A stretch of DNA of 6,721 nt from Fibrobacter sp. (GCA_012515825.1 JAAYXQ010000048.1:1-6721); one strand, 5' to 3'. Shown: positions 1 to 5,508, numbered from the stretch's first letter. Numbers and translations: made by a program. Notes: generated from the letters alone by a model not told the origin.

Positions 1-154
1 CAGGGGCTGTTGGATCTACACCTAATTTGATACGAAGAGGAATTCCAGTTTCATAAGATTTTTGAAGTTTCTTTTCAAGTTCCTCCTGTGGTACTATTTC
101 AATAACACCACGAAGTAGAATATCCAACTGTTCTTTCACTGGTCGAAATGGCAT
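1..154 (-). CDS. tyrS: Tyrosyl-tRNA synthetase, N-terminal fragment (3' part beyond window)
   Basis: The reverse strand from an ATG at 152-154 stays open for 51 codons to the window edge. It reads MPFRPVKEQLDILLRG, then a VPQEELEKKLQKS helix, and ends in LRIKLGVDPTAP. That ending matches the start of the class I aaRS catalytic fold in bacterial TyrRS, where '(R/K)(I/V)K(L/A)G(F/V)DPTAP' just precedes the HxGH ATP-binding motif. HxGH itself would lie just outside the window. TyrRS charges tRNA-Tyr with tyrosine in the cytoplasm. AAGGA at 163-167, 8 nt upstream, supports the start. The gene is separated from yqeY by that gene's terminator, so it probably has its own promoter. I found no T-box leader. 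The identification rests on 51 residues only, but the motif is distinctive. Confidence 0.85.
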   Translation of the reverse strand, partial: MPFRPVKEQLDILLRGVIEIVPQEELEKKLQKSYETGIPLRIKLGVDPTAP

Positions 155-305
155 AGACAAAATCCTTTATCTTACGGGTTCTTCTAAACAGCCTAATCCT
201 CTTTTAAAGAAGCCCTTATCTCGTTCATTAATTTAGTAAAAATTAAAAACAAAGATTAAAAGAGACATTTAGATGACAATATTTTTAATTAAGCCTTATT
301 TTTTT
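155..305. other. Intergenic leader of tyrS, no clear promoter
   Basis: This is an AT-rich, gene-free spacer between the yqeY terminator and the tyrS start. On the minus strand it must hold the tyrS promoter. A TTGTCA with TAATCT about 15 nt downstream is the best pair I can see, but the spacing is short and I do not call it. No T-box element, riboswitch or small ORF with a ribosome-binding site is apparent. Confidence 0.4.
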
Positions 306-337
306 GAAAAAAAAAGAACTTCATTTTTTGAAGTTCT
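306..337 (-). terminator. Intrinsic terminator after yqeY
   Basis: Nine base pairs (AGAACTTCA at 315-323 with TGAAGTTCT at 329-337) close a 5-nt loop. In the minus-strand direction the hairpin is followed at once by nine T residues (307-315 read in reverse). It lies 28 bp past the yqeY stop and upstream of tyrS, so it ends the rpsU-yqeY unit. Confidence 0.85.
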
Positions 338-365
338 AAAAATCTGAAAAAATTACAAGTATTTA

Positions 366-818
366 CTATGACTTTAATGCTTCTTGAACTAAAACGCTCA
401 CTCGCTTTGCATCAAAACGGCCCTTGACTTGAGGAGTAATTTCTTTCATTACTTTCCCCATATCCTTAGGACCTTGAGCACCAGTGGACTCTTTAATTTG
501 AGCAATCAAGGCAATGACCTCTTCTTCGGAAAGTTCTTGAGGGAGATAGCGTTTATAAATTTCAATAGCTGCTTCTTCTGATGCAACTTTTTCCTCTCGC
601 CCACCAGCCTTTAACATTTCAATAGCTTCATTCTTCTGCTTTACACTTTTAGCAAGAACATCAATCACAATTTCATCTGTGATTTCTTTACCAGAATTTA
701 TTGAAATATTCTTGATATCAGAATGTAATGTTCTCAACACTTCAAGAACTAAAGCATCTCTACTTTTCATAGCTACTTTAATATCATCAAGAATTTTTTG
801 TAATAAAGTTGAACTCAT
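366..818 (-). CDS. yqeY: GatB/YqeY domain protein
   Basis: A 150-residue cytoplasmic protein of the stand-alone GatB/YqeY family. The length is typical. Family signatures are visible: the N-terminal helical part with LxKIxxDIKxAMKSRD and LEVLRTLxSDIKN (residues 7-37), the central VKQKNEAIEMLKAGGREE (59-76), EIYKRYLPQELSEEE (86-100), and the C-terminal DMGKVMKEITPQVKGRFDAKRVSVLV (119-144). The C-terminal half resembles the tail domain of GatB, the Asp/Glu-tRNA amidotransferase subunit that helps recognise tRNA. The function of the free-standing protein is not firmly known, and a tRNA-related role is an inference. AGGA at 827-830 lies 8 nt before the ATG. It follows rpsU by 67 bp on the same strand, a pairing common in bacteria, so the two are probably transcribed together despite a small hairpin between them. 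Confidence 0.93.
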   Translation of the reverse strand: MSSTLLQKILDDIKVAMKSRDALVLEVLRTLHSDIKNISINSGKEITDEIVIDVLAKSVKQKNEAIEMLKAGGREEKVASEEAAIEIYKRYLPQELSEEEVIALIAQIKESTGAQGPKDMGKVMKEITPQVKGRFDAKRVSVLVQEALKS

Positions 819-846
819 TTTAACTATCCTGATAAAAAGAAAAACA

Positions 847-864
847 GGAAGTAAAGATACTTCC
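847..864 (-). terminator. Hairpin between rpsU and yqeY, possible attenuator
   Basis: GGAAGTA (847-853) pairs with TACTTCC (858-864) over a 4-nt AAGA loop. Read on the minus strand, the 7-bp stem is followed by TGTTTTTCTTTTT, an interrupted T-tract. It sits just past the rpsU stop (886) and before the yqeY ribosome-binding site. The short stem and broken T-tract suggest partial termination, letting some transcripts continue into yqeY. Confidence 0.6.
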
Positions 865-885
865 CATAAAAGTCAAAAAAGAATC

Positions 886-1095
886 TTAGTACAAACGCTT
901 GCGATTTAAATCAGCAATTTCTTTAAGACGCTTGCGACGAGCCGCTGTATTAAGGCGTTTCTTCACTTCAGATGGTTTTTCAAAACGTTGACGTTTTTTC
1001 ACATCGGAAATGATGCCGTTTTTTTCACAAGACTTGGTAAAGCGCTTAAGAGCTCTTTCGAAGGGTTCGTTAGACTTAACAATTACGCCGATCAC
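886..1095 (-). CDS. rpsU: 30S ribosomal protein S21
   Basis: A 69-residue, highly basic protein with the S21 hallmarks: NEPFERALKRFTKSCEKNGI near residues 9-28, KKRQRFEKPSEVKKR at 33-47, and the terminal KRLY. S21 is a small-subunit protein that lies near the 3' end of 16S rRNA and aids Shine-Dalgarno-dependent initiation. The start codon is GTG (1093-1095). AAAGGA at 1101-1106, 5 nt upstream, fixes it, and no closer ATG is available. A sigma-70-like promoter lies just upstream (1129-1157), giving a leader of roughly 27 nt. It is the first gene of a unit with yqeY. The length and composition are ordinary for the family. Confidence 0.96.
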   Translation of the reverse strand: MIGVIVKSNEPFERALKRFTKSCEKNGIISDVKKRQRFEKPSEVKKRLNTAARRKRLKEIADLNRKRLY

Positions 1096-1128
1096 GATGT
1101 TCCTTTGGTTACAAATTTAAGACAGCCA

Positions 1129-1157
1129 AATATACGTAAATGCTTTTTTTTCGTCAA
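1129..1157 (-). promoter_or_regulatory. Sigma-70-type promoter of rpsU
   Basis: On the minus strand, TTGACG (1152-1157) and TATATT (1129-1134) are separated by exactly 17 nt, an A-rich spacer. Transcription would begin near 1122, 27 nt before the rpsU GTG. The -10 region reads TATATTTG and so also fits the Bacteroidota-style TAnnTTTG pattern. Confidence 0.75.
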
Positions 1158-1198
1158 CCATTCATCTATCATTCTTCAAAAAGATGCTTTTTATTCGT

Positions 1199-1210
1199 AA
1201 TAACGTTATT
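1199..1210. repeat. 12-bp perfect palindrome in the divergent promoter region
   Basis: AATAACGTTATT is a perfect inverted repeat with no loop. It lies between the rpsU -35 box (ends 1157) and the lipoprotein -35 box (starts 1237). Its place between two divergent promoters would suit a dimeric regulator, but a chance AT-rich palindrome is also possible. Confidence 0.3.
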
Positions 1211-1236
1211 TTTTTTCTATTCTAAATGATTATAAC

Positions 1237-1265
1237 TTGCTGATAATAAAAGACTTATATATATT
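1237..1265 (+). promoter_or_regulatory. Sigma-70-type promoter of the lipoprotein-rimO unit
   Basis: TTGCTG (1237-1242) and TATATT (1260-1265) are separated by 17 nt. The start site would be near 1272, leaving a leader of about 23 nt before the GTG at 1295. This is the only convincing promoter upstream of the lipoprotein and rimO. Confidence 0.65.
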
Positions 1266-1282
1266 TTTACAATGACCTTTTT

Positions 1283-1294
1283 AGGAGAGCTCCT
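1283..1294 (+). promoter_or_regulatory. Shine-Dalgarno of the lipoprotein gene, self-complementary
   Basis: AGGAG (1283-1287) lies 7 nt before the GTG start and decides it. The bases between it and the start, ending in TCCT (1291-1294), can pair with AGGA (1283-1286) over a 4-nt loop. The ribosome-binding site could therefore be partly masked in the mRNA. The stem is only 4 bp, so the effect may be small. Confidence 0.5.
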
Positions 1295-2098
1295 GTGAAA
1301 AAATCTTTTTTTATCGTGCTTGCGACTAGTGTTCTAGCCTCTCAACTCTTTTTAGCTTGTTCTAAAGAAGAAGAAGTTGTACCAGAAATAGATTTGCAGA
1401 AAACGAAAAATGCAGCTACTTCTGAAAAGCAGGACTCCGAAGAGCCTGTATTACAACCAATTCAAGCTCTTACAACTACTTCAAAAGCCGAAGAAGCTAC
1501 TCCTGCACAAACCACAAAGCCCACTTCTTTTGCATCCACAAATGCTATTGAACAAGGCTCAAGTGGCCCGTATGTAATTCAAGTGAGCATTCAACCATCA
1601 AAAAGCAATGCCAATTCCATTGTTGAAAAGTTAAGTTCTAACAATATTGATGCTTATATAGCCAATGTCGAAGACCCAGGTGAACTCGAAGGAACTTATT
1701 ACAGAGTACGAATCGGTTACTTCACTTCAATTCAAGATGCTCAAAACTTTGGTAAACAAACTCTTGAACCTCTCGGCTATGCTTGGTGGGTTGATAATAA
1801 AAGTAATGATAATGTAGGAAACTCTGAATCTGATTACGAAGAATATGAAGACGCTGAAGAAGAAGAGTATGAAGAAGAAGAAGTCGTTGAAGCTCCAGCA
1901 CCAGCTCCTACACCAGCACCAGCTCCTACACCAGCGCCAGCTCCTGCACCAGCTCCTGCCCCAACACCAGCTCCTGCTTCTGAACCAGCAGCCCCAGTAG
2001 CCCAACCAGCACCTCAAGTAGCACCAGCCGCTCCTGCAGCCCCTGCACCACAGACTCCTGCTCCAGAAACAGAAGAAGTTATTGACGACTGGGAATAA
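1295..2098 (+). CDS. SPOR-domain outer-membrane lipoprotein with acidic and Ala/Pro-rich tail
   Basis: A 267-residue exported lipoprotein, starting at GTG with AGGAG upstream. Residues 1-21 form a signal peptide (KK, hydrophobic core) ending in the lipobox-like LFLA-C22. The -3 Phe and -2 Leu are not ideal, but a single Cys at this place followed by SKEEE is typical. Ser at +2 points to the outer membrane. A linker (about 24-88) leads to a SPOR domain at about 90-168 (YVIQVSIQPS...YYRVRIGYFTSIQDAQNF...). SPOR domains bind denuded peptidoglycan glycans, often at division sites. An acidic segment with repeated Glu and Tyr (180-197) and an Ala/Pro tail (200-258) follow, and the protein ends in ETEEVIDDWE. 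A SPOR domain in the middle with a long disordered C-terminal tail is unusual, since it is more often C-terminal. The gene is probably co-transcribed with rimO. Cell-wall binding is inferred from the domain; the exact role is unknown. Confidence 0.85.
   Translation: MKKSFFIVLATSVLASQLFLACSKEEEVVPEIDLQKTKNAATSEKQDSEEPVLQPIQALTTTSKAEEATPAQTTKPTSFASTNAIEQGSSGPYVIQVSIQPSKSNANSIVEKLSSNNIDAYIANVEDPGELEGTYYRVRIGYFTSIQDAQNFGKQTLEPLGYAWWVDNKSNDNVGNSESDYEEYEDAEEEEYEEEEVVEAPAPAPTPAPAPTPAPAPAPAPAPTPAPASEPAAPVAQPAPQVAPAAPAAPAPQTPAPETEEVIDDWE
1895..1948 (+). repeat. 18-bp in-frame tandem repeat (Ala/Pro tail)
   Basis: Three 18-bp units run at 1895-1912, 1913-1930 and 1931-1948. The first two are identical (CCAGCACCAGCTCCTACA), and the third differs at two bases. 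They encode PAPAPT-type hexapeptides. Degenerate copies continue to about 1978. Because the unit is a multiple of three, copy-number change would keep the reading frame. Confidence 0.85.
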
Positions 2099-2123
2099 GC
2101 ATTGACTTTTTTATATTTGAGTC

Positions 2124-3434
2124 ATGCCCATTAAAAAAAATTCTGTTTTCACCATTCACTTGGGATGTTCAAAAAACCAAGTGGATGCTGAATGTATGCT
2201 TTCTGAACTACTAGCAAGTGATTTCTCAATTTCTCAAGAAAGCTCTACTGCAAATTACATCATCATCAATACTTGTGGCTTTATTGAACCTGCAAAAGAA
2301 GAATCGATTGACATTATTTTGTCTCAAATCAAAGACAAGAAAAAATCTCAAAAGATCATCGTTACAGGGTGTTTAAGTGAACGATACAAGCATGATCTTC
2401 CAATAGAAATTCCTGGAGTAGATTACTGGCTTGGTACTTATAAGCCTGGAGAATTATTAAAGCTATTAGGCTTTTCTGAAAAACATATTTGTGAAACGGT
2501 TCCAACAAACAGAATTAATTTTGGGTCTTTTTCTCACCATGCCTATTTGAAAATCGCCGAAGGCTGTAATCGTCGCTGTGCTTTTTGTGCAATACCCAAT
2601 ATTAGAGGGAAACAAGTTTCTAGAAGCATAGATGAACTTGTTCTTGAAGCCCAACAGCTTGAAGCTCAAGGGGTAAAGGAATTAACTCTTGTAGCTCAAG
2701 ACACTACCTATTTTGGTAGAGAAAAAGGAAAAAAAGGTGGCACGCTTCAAACTCTTTTAGAAGCTCTTCTTGAACATACGACTATTCCTTGGATTAGAAC
2801 TCTTTATTGGTATCCAGACTTTATTGATGATGGATTGCTTGATCTTATTGCAAAGGAACCTAGGCTCTGTAAATACATTGACATGCCTATTCAACATGCA
2901 AGTGATCGGCAACTGAAATTAATGTCGAGACGTTATAATCAAAGTACTCTCTACAGTCTACTAAATAAAATTAAAGAAAAAATCCCAGGTGTTTCTCTAA
3001 GAACGACTGTTCTTGTTGGCTTCCCTGGAGAGTCTCACGAAGATTTTGAAGAATTAATGTCTTTGATTCAAAAAATACAGTTTGATCATCTTGGTGGTTT
3101 TATTTATAGCCCAGAAGAAGATACTCCTGCTGAAAAAATTACAGCTGATACTGTTAGCGAAAGTGAAGCCCGCTTAAGGCTTGATATGATTACTGAATAC
3201 CAAGAAGATTTAGCTATGGAAAGAAATGAAGCTCTTATTGGTAAAAAGATTAGAATCATCATTGATGAAGTAGCGGAAGAAAGTGAATTTCATTTTTATG
3301 GAAGAACGGAAGGGAGTGCTTTAGATACGGATGATATCGTTAAAGTGATTGAAGGAAATGCTGAAATTGGAAGTTTTTATGATGCTCTGGTTGTAGATGC
3401 TGCTCCCCATGAACTCATATGCAATATTCTTTGA
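2124..3434 (+). CDS. rimO: Ribosomal protein S12 methylthiotransferase RimO
   Basis: A 436-residue radical-SAM methylthiotransferase that adds a methylthio group to the conserved aspartate of ribosomal protein S12 (Asp88/89 in E. coli). The N-terminal UPF0004 domain has its three cluster cysteines at C15 (LGCSKNQVDAE), C51 (NTCGF) and C83 (TGCLSERY). The radical-SAM CxxxCxxC is C148, C152 and C155 (GCNRRCAFCAIP). PIQHAS (255-260) and VGFPGE (298-303) follow, and a TRAM domain spans roughly 372-434. Length and the LGCxKN start distinguish RimO from MiaB. LGCSKN replaces the more usual LGCPKN, a minor change. No clear Shine-Dalgarno precedes the ATG (only a GAG 2 nt away), and the gene lies 25 bp after the lipoprotein stop, so it probably relies on that transcript and perhaps on reinitiation. 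A hairpin terminator lies 86 bp downstream. Confidence 0.95.
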   Translation: MPIKKNSVFTIHLGCSKNQVDAECMLSELLASDFSISQESSTANYIIINTCGFIEPAKEESIDIILSQIKDKKKSQKIIVTGCLSERYKHDLPIEIPGVDYWLGTYKPGELLKLLGFSEKHICETVPTNRINFGSFSHHAYLKIAEGCNRRCAFCAIPNIRGKQVSRSIDELVLEAQQLEAQGVKELTLVAQDTTYFGREKGKKGGTLQTLLEALLEHTTIPWIRTLYWYPDFIDDGLLDLIAKEPRLCKYIDMPIQHASDRQLKLMSRRYNQSTLYSLLNKIKEKIPGVSLRTTVLVGFPGESHEDFEELMSLIQKIQFDHLGGFIYSPEEDTPAEKITADTVSESEARLRLDMITEYQEDLAMERNEALIGKKIRIIIDEVAEESEFHFYGRTEGSALDTDDIVKVIEGNAEIGSFYDALVVDAAPHELICNIL

Positions 3435-3520
3435 TTCATCTCTAATACAGCTTTACAAAATCTTTCAATAACGATTAAATAAATCAAATATAACATTTCT
3501 TGTAATTTCAAAATTTATGC

Positions 3521-3551
3521 AAAAAGGGTGCCTTATAAAAGCACCCTTTTT
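3521..3551. terminator. Bidirectional terminator between rimO and tRNA-Arg
   Basis: AAAAAGGGTGC (3521-3531) pairs perfectly with GCACCCTTTTT (3541-3551) over a 9-nt loop. The GC-rich core is flanked by A and T tracts, so it works on either strand: for rimO reading right and for tRNA-Arg reading left. It starts 2 bp from the tRNA 3' end. Confidence 0.9.
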
Positions 3552-3553
3552 AA

Positions 3554-3627
3554 TACACCTGATGCGATTCGAACGCATGACCTTCAACTTCGGAGGCTGA
3601 CACTCTATCCAACTGAGCTACAGGTGC
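3554..3627 (-). tRNA. tRNA-Arg, anticodon CCG
   Basis: A complete 74-nt cloverleaf on the minus strand: acceptor GCACCTG/CAGGTGT, D arm GCTC-AGTTGGATA-GAGT, anticodon arm TCAGC-CTCCGAA-GTTGA with anticodon CCG (reads CGG), a 5-nt variable loop AGGTC, T arm ATGCG-TTCGAAT-CGCAT, and discriminator A. Position 33 is T and the T loop has the standard TTCGAAT. No CCA is encoded (TTA follows), so CCA must be added by nucleotidyltransferase. The acceptor ends in a G1-U72 wobble pair, which is unusual, and the anticodon stem has one G-U pair. It is a single tRNA gene, not in an array, placed between the outer-membrane gene terminator and a bidirectional terminator. Confidence 0.95.
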
Positions 3628-3638
3628 AAAGTTTTCCA

Positions 3639-3667
3639 ATAATACATTTTTTTGTGTATAAAAAAAG
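3639..3667 (-). promoter_or_regulatory. Possible promoter of tRNA-Arg
   Basis: Between the upstream terminator and the tRNA, the minus strand has TATTAT (3639-3644), 11 nt before the tRNA 5' end, preceded by TG. That distance suits a -10 box giving a leader of a few nt. The -35 region (about 3662-3667) is only a T-tract overlapping the terminator, so the promoter call is weak. Confidence 0.35.
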
Positions 3668-3685
3668 CCCGCTTTTAACGGGCTT
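3657..3685 (-). terminator. Intrinsic terminator of the outer-membrane protein gene
   Basis: AAGCCCG (3665-3671) pairs with CGGGCTT (3679-3685) over a 7-nt loop. On the minus strand the stem is followed by seven T residues. It lies 15 bp past the stop codon at 3701-3703 and separates the gene from tRNA-Arg. Confidence 0.9.
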
Positions 3686-3700
3686 AAGACTTTTTATAAA

Positions 3701-4609
3701 TTACCAAGCTTTCTGTTGAGCATTTGACCTTTCTTTTTCACGTGCACGACGTCGTTTTTCTGTATCATCTGGGAAGAATTCAGGGAAACCGAAACCAAGA
3801 GTAATACCAAATACTAACCCATATTCTGGTATACCATCTGGATTAACAACGCGGCTTACGAGTTCAAAACTAGTTGTACTTTTTGTACGGAAAGAAACAT
3901 CGTCATTTTGTGCCGTTGGAGCATAGTAAAAGCCAAAAGCAAATTGCAAATAATACCATTCAGAAGTAAGATAAGTCACCAAAATATCAAACTGATATCC
4001 TTCAAGCATAATGATACTACGTAGCATATTATTATTTTCATCGGCAACGACATCATGATCAAAATGAACTGTTCCATAAGAAGCAGAAAAGCCTAAATGA
4101 ATTGCATTTTTTGCGAACAAATAATAGTTTAAGCCAAACTTCCAGCCCATGCCATCTTGAAGATTAATATCTTCAAAATAATTATCAATACCGCTTGGTA
4201 CCATGCCTATAGAAGCATAAGCAGCCAAATGCCAGCGTGTTATATATTCAACACCAGCACCAAAACCCATACCAATACCAGTTTCACCCATCACTGGCAT
4301 ACGAGAACCCATACCGACTTGTAAAATCAAACGATCTTTGAGCCAGTCACGACGGCGTAATGCATTAGCAAATTCATCTGCTCGTTGATCTTCTTCAAAT
4401 TTTTTACGAGAAAGGTGCTCATTATAATTAGAACCAGCAGCCACAGAAGGAGCGTCCTCTTCAACGTCCTCTTCTTCAGTTTCTTCTTCATATTCTTCTT
4501 CGCTTACTTCTTCAGTATCAACATCTTCTGAAGAATCCATATCCTCATCATTCTGAGCCCATACAGCAAACGAAAAAACCATCAAGAACAGAAATAATTT
4601 CTTCAACAT
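3701..4609 (-). CDS. Predicted outer-membrane beta-barrel protein with acidic N-terminal segment
   Basis: A 302-residue exported protein of no family I recognise. The chosen start is the ATG at 4607-4609: it opens a clean signal peptide (MLKKLFLFLMVFSFAVWA, cleavage after A18) and has AGAGG at 4620-4624. The frame stays open upstream to 4708, but that 33-residue extension contains a promoter and would bury the signal peptide. After the signal comes a very acidic segment (20-52, about 22 Asp/Glu including EEEYEEE), then a helical charged stretch (64-93). Residues 94-277 alternate aromatic and small residues (LILQVGMGS, GFGAGVEYI, WKFGLNYYLF, HLGFSASYGTV, WYYLQFAFGFYYA, YGLVFGITLGFGF), as in an 8-10 strand outer-membrane barrel. 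A basic tail (283-302, EKRRRAREKER) follows. It ends in Trp, but without a usual beta-signal. Porin, structural or anchoring roles are all possible. Confidence 0.72.
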   Translation of the reverse strand: MLKKLFLFLMVFSFAVWAQNDEDMDSSEDVDTEEVSEEEYEEETEEEDVEEDAPSVAAGSNYNEHLSRKKFEEDQRADEFANALRRRDWLKDRLILQVGMGSRMPVMGETGIGMGFGAGVEYITRWHLAAYASIGMVPSGIDNYFEDINLQDGMGWKFGLNYYLFAKNAIHLGFSASYGTVHFDHDVVADENNNMLRSIIMLEGYQFDILVTYLTSEWYYLQFAFGFYYAPTAQNDDVSFRTKSTTSFELVSRVVNPDGIPEYGLVFGITLGFGFPEFFPDDTEKRRRAREKERSNAQQKAW

Positions 4610-4619
4610 TGAATTGTTG

Positions 4620-4624
4620 CCTCT
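4620..4624 (-). promoter_or_regulatory. Ribosome-binding site deciding the outer-membrane gene start
   Basis: AGAGG on the minus strand, 10 nt before the ATG at 4607-4609. It supports this start over the longer reading frame beginning at 4708. Confidence 0.6.
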
Positions 4625-4652
4625 AAGATTAAAACCTTGACCAATATAACTT

Positions 4653-4681
4653 ATTATACTCATTTTTTTTACAAAACGGAG
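4653..4681 (-). promoter_or_regulatory. Promoter of the outer-membrane protein gene
   Basis: A perfect TATAAT (4653-4658, minus strand) lies about 44 nt before the ATG at 4609. The -35 region 16-17 nt further upstream is poor (TCCGTT/CTCCGT), so the boundary given is approximate. The box falls inside the longer open frame, which argues that the extra 33 codons are not translated. Confidence 0.55.
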
Positions 4682-4743
4682 TGTAAAAGATAATAAATAT
4701 TTCTTCAATATTATTTTTAAGAAGCCTTTCGTATTTTTTTCAG

Positions 4744-5499
4744 TTATTTTTGACTGAAATCAATTAATTCTGCTTTAATTGAGCCTACAATAATCTCACT
4801 TTTCATTAAAACAGGCAATCTCTTAGAATCGTCTGTAAACCATATAAATAATCGACCAGATGCCTGAAAAATCCCATCTCCATCAAGAATAGGTTCAACT
4901 TTTATACACTTTTTTTTGCCAAATTTCGTATTAATTTCTTCATAACCATGAATAACGACTCGTAAATCATAACGTTTTTTTCCACTCACTGCAGAAAAAG
5001 TCATTTTTTCTCCAACAACAAAATTCATCCCTCGAACAAAATAGAAAGCAGAAATAATACAACGTTCTTTTCCAAAAATAGAGATGGTGGTATCAGTAGC
5101 TCTTTTTATTTTTCTTTTTATGGGATCTGAAAAGACCGTATCGGAAAGCCAAGCTTTTGCACCTGCTCGATCAAACCGTATGACTGACTTGTTATGATAA
5201 CTTCCTTCATGAGTAATTTTTCTGAACACTTCAGGCAAAAAAGACCCGTTTTGAATTCGAGAATAAATCGTATCTGCTACTGGATATATTGATTTGAAAG
5301 CACCATTATTGTGTGCCAGGGAATAAAATTCTGTTCGATTCCCTGTTGTTTTTCTGGTTTCTAAAGAGGCCTCTCCTGCAGTAATAATACCCCAACTAAT
5401 TCGATACGTTAAAACTTCCCCTTCTAACCAAGGAAAGCTTCCCCTTTCTGCAAAAATTAAGGACGCTAAAAGCAGCAAATACAAAAAAATATTTTTCAA
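4744..5499 (-). CDS. DUF3108 family secreted protein
   Basis: A 251-residue protein with a signal peptide (MKNIFLYLLLLASLIFA, cleavage near A17). It has the DUF3108 pattern: an opening GEVLTYRISWGIITAGEASLE (27-47) and a closing DGIFQASGRLFIWFTDDSKRLPVLMKSEIIVGSIKAELI (208-246), with alternating beta-strand character between them. Family members are exported, beta-rich proteins of the diderm envelope and their function is not established. The start codon is TTG (5497-5499). No in-frame ATG lies near it, and AAGG 9 nt upstream, overlapping the purE stop codon, supports it. It follows purE by 11 nt, so it is the last gene of the purD-purE operon. No strong terminator follows, only an AT-rich imperfect hairpin. 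Two cysteines (147, 198) might form a disulfide. Confidence 0.85.
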   Translation of the reverse strand: MKNIFLYLLLLASLIFAERGSFPWLEGEVLTYRISWGIITAGEASLETRKTTGNRTEFYSLAHNNGAFKSIYPVADTIYSRIQNGSFLPEVFRKITHEGSYHNKSVIRFDRAGAKAWLSDTVFSDPIKRKIKRATDTTISIFGKERCIISAFYFVRGMNFVVGEKMTFSAVSGKKRYDLRVVIHGYEEINTKFGKKKCIKVEPILDGDGIFQASGRLFIWFTDDSKRLPVLMKSEIIVGSIKAELIDFSQK

Positions 5500-5508
5500 A
5501 AGAAATAG

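Noticed and set aside
155..305. T-box or riboswitch upstream of tyrS
   Set aside because: No T-box sequence (AGGGTGGnACCGCG) or matching antiterminator is present, and the spacer lacks strong structure.
679..909. 76-codon plus-strand frame
   Set aside because: It lies antisense to yqeY and rpsU, has no ribosome-binding site, and matches no family I recognise.
988..1200. 70-codon plus-strand frame across the rpsU promoter
   Set aside because: Antisense to rpsU and its promoter, with no start signals; the real coding frame is rpsU.
1727..2017. 96-codon minus-strand frame rich in Trp, Cys and Arg
   Set aside because: It is the antisense of the Ala/Pro and Glu-rich tail of the lipoprotein; the odd composition (repeated CWCRSW) is a product of reverse-reading CCAGCA repeats.
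2466..2669. 67-codon minus-strand frame inside rimO
   Set aside because: Shadow of the radical-SAM region of rimO, where the plus frame has clear conserved motifs.
3554..3627. tRNA as an integration site for a mobile element
   Set aside because: No integrase, no repeated tRNA 3' end and no foreign-looking genes lie beside it in this window.
3528..3719. 63-codon plus-strand frame containing 'DAIRTHDLQLRRLTLYPTELQ'
   Set aside because: This peptide is the translation of an antisense tRNA gene, a well-known false protein; the tRNA-Arg explains the sequence.
4660..4743. Terminator after the DUF3108 gene
   Set aside because: Only an imperfect AT-rich hairpin (around 4693-4721) without a clean T-tract is visible, too weak to call.
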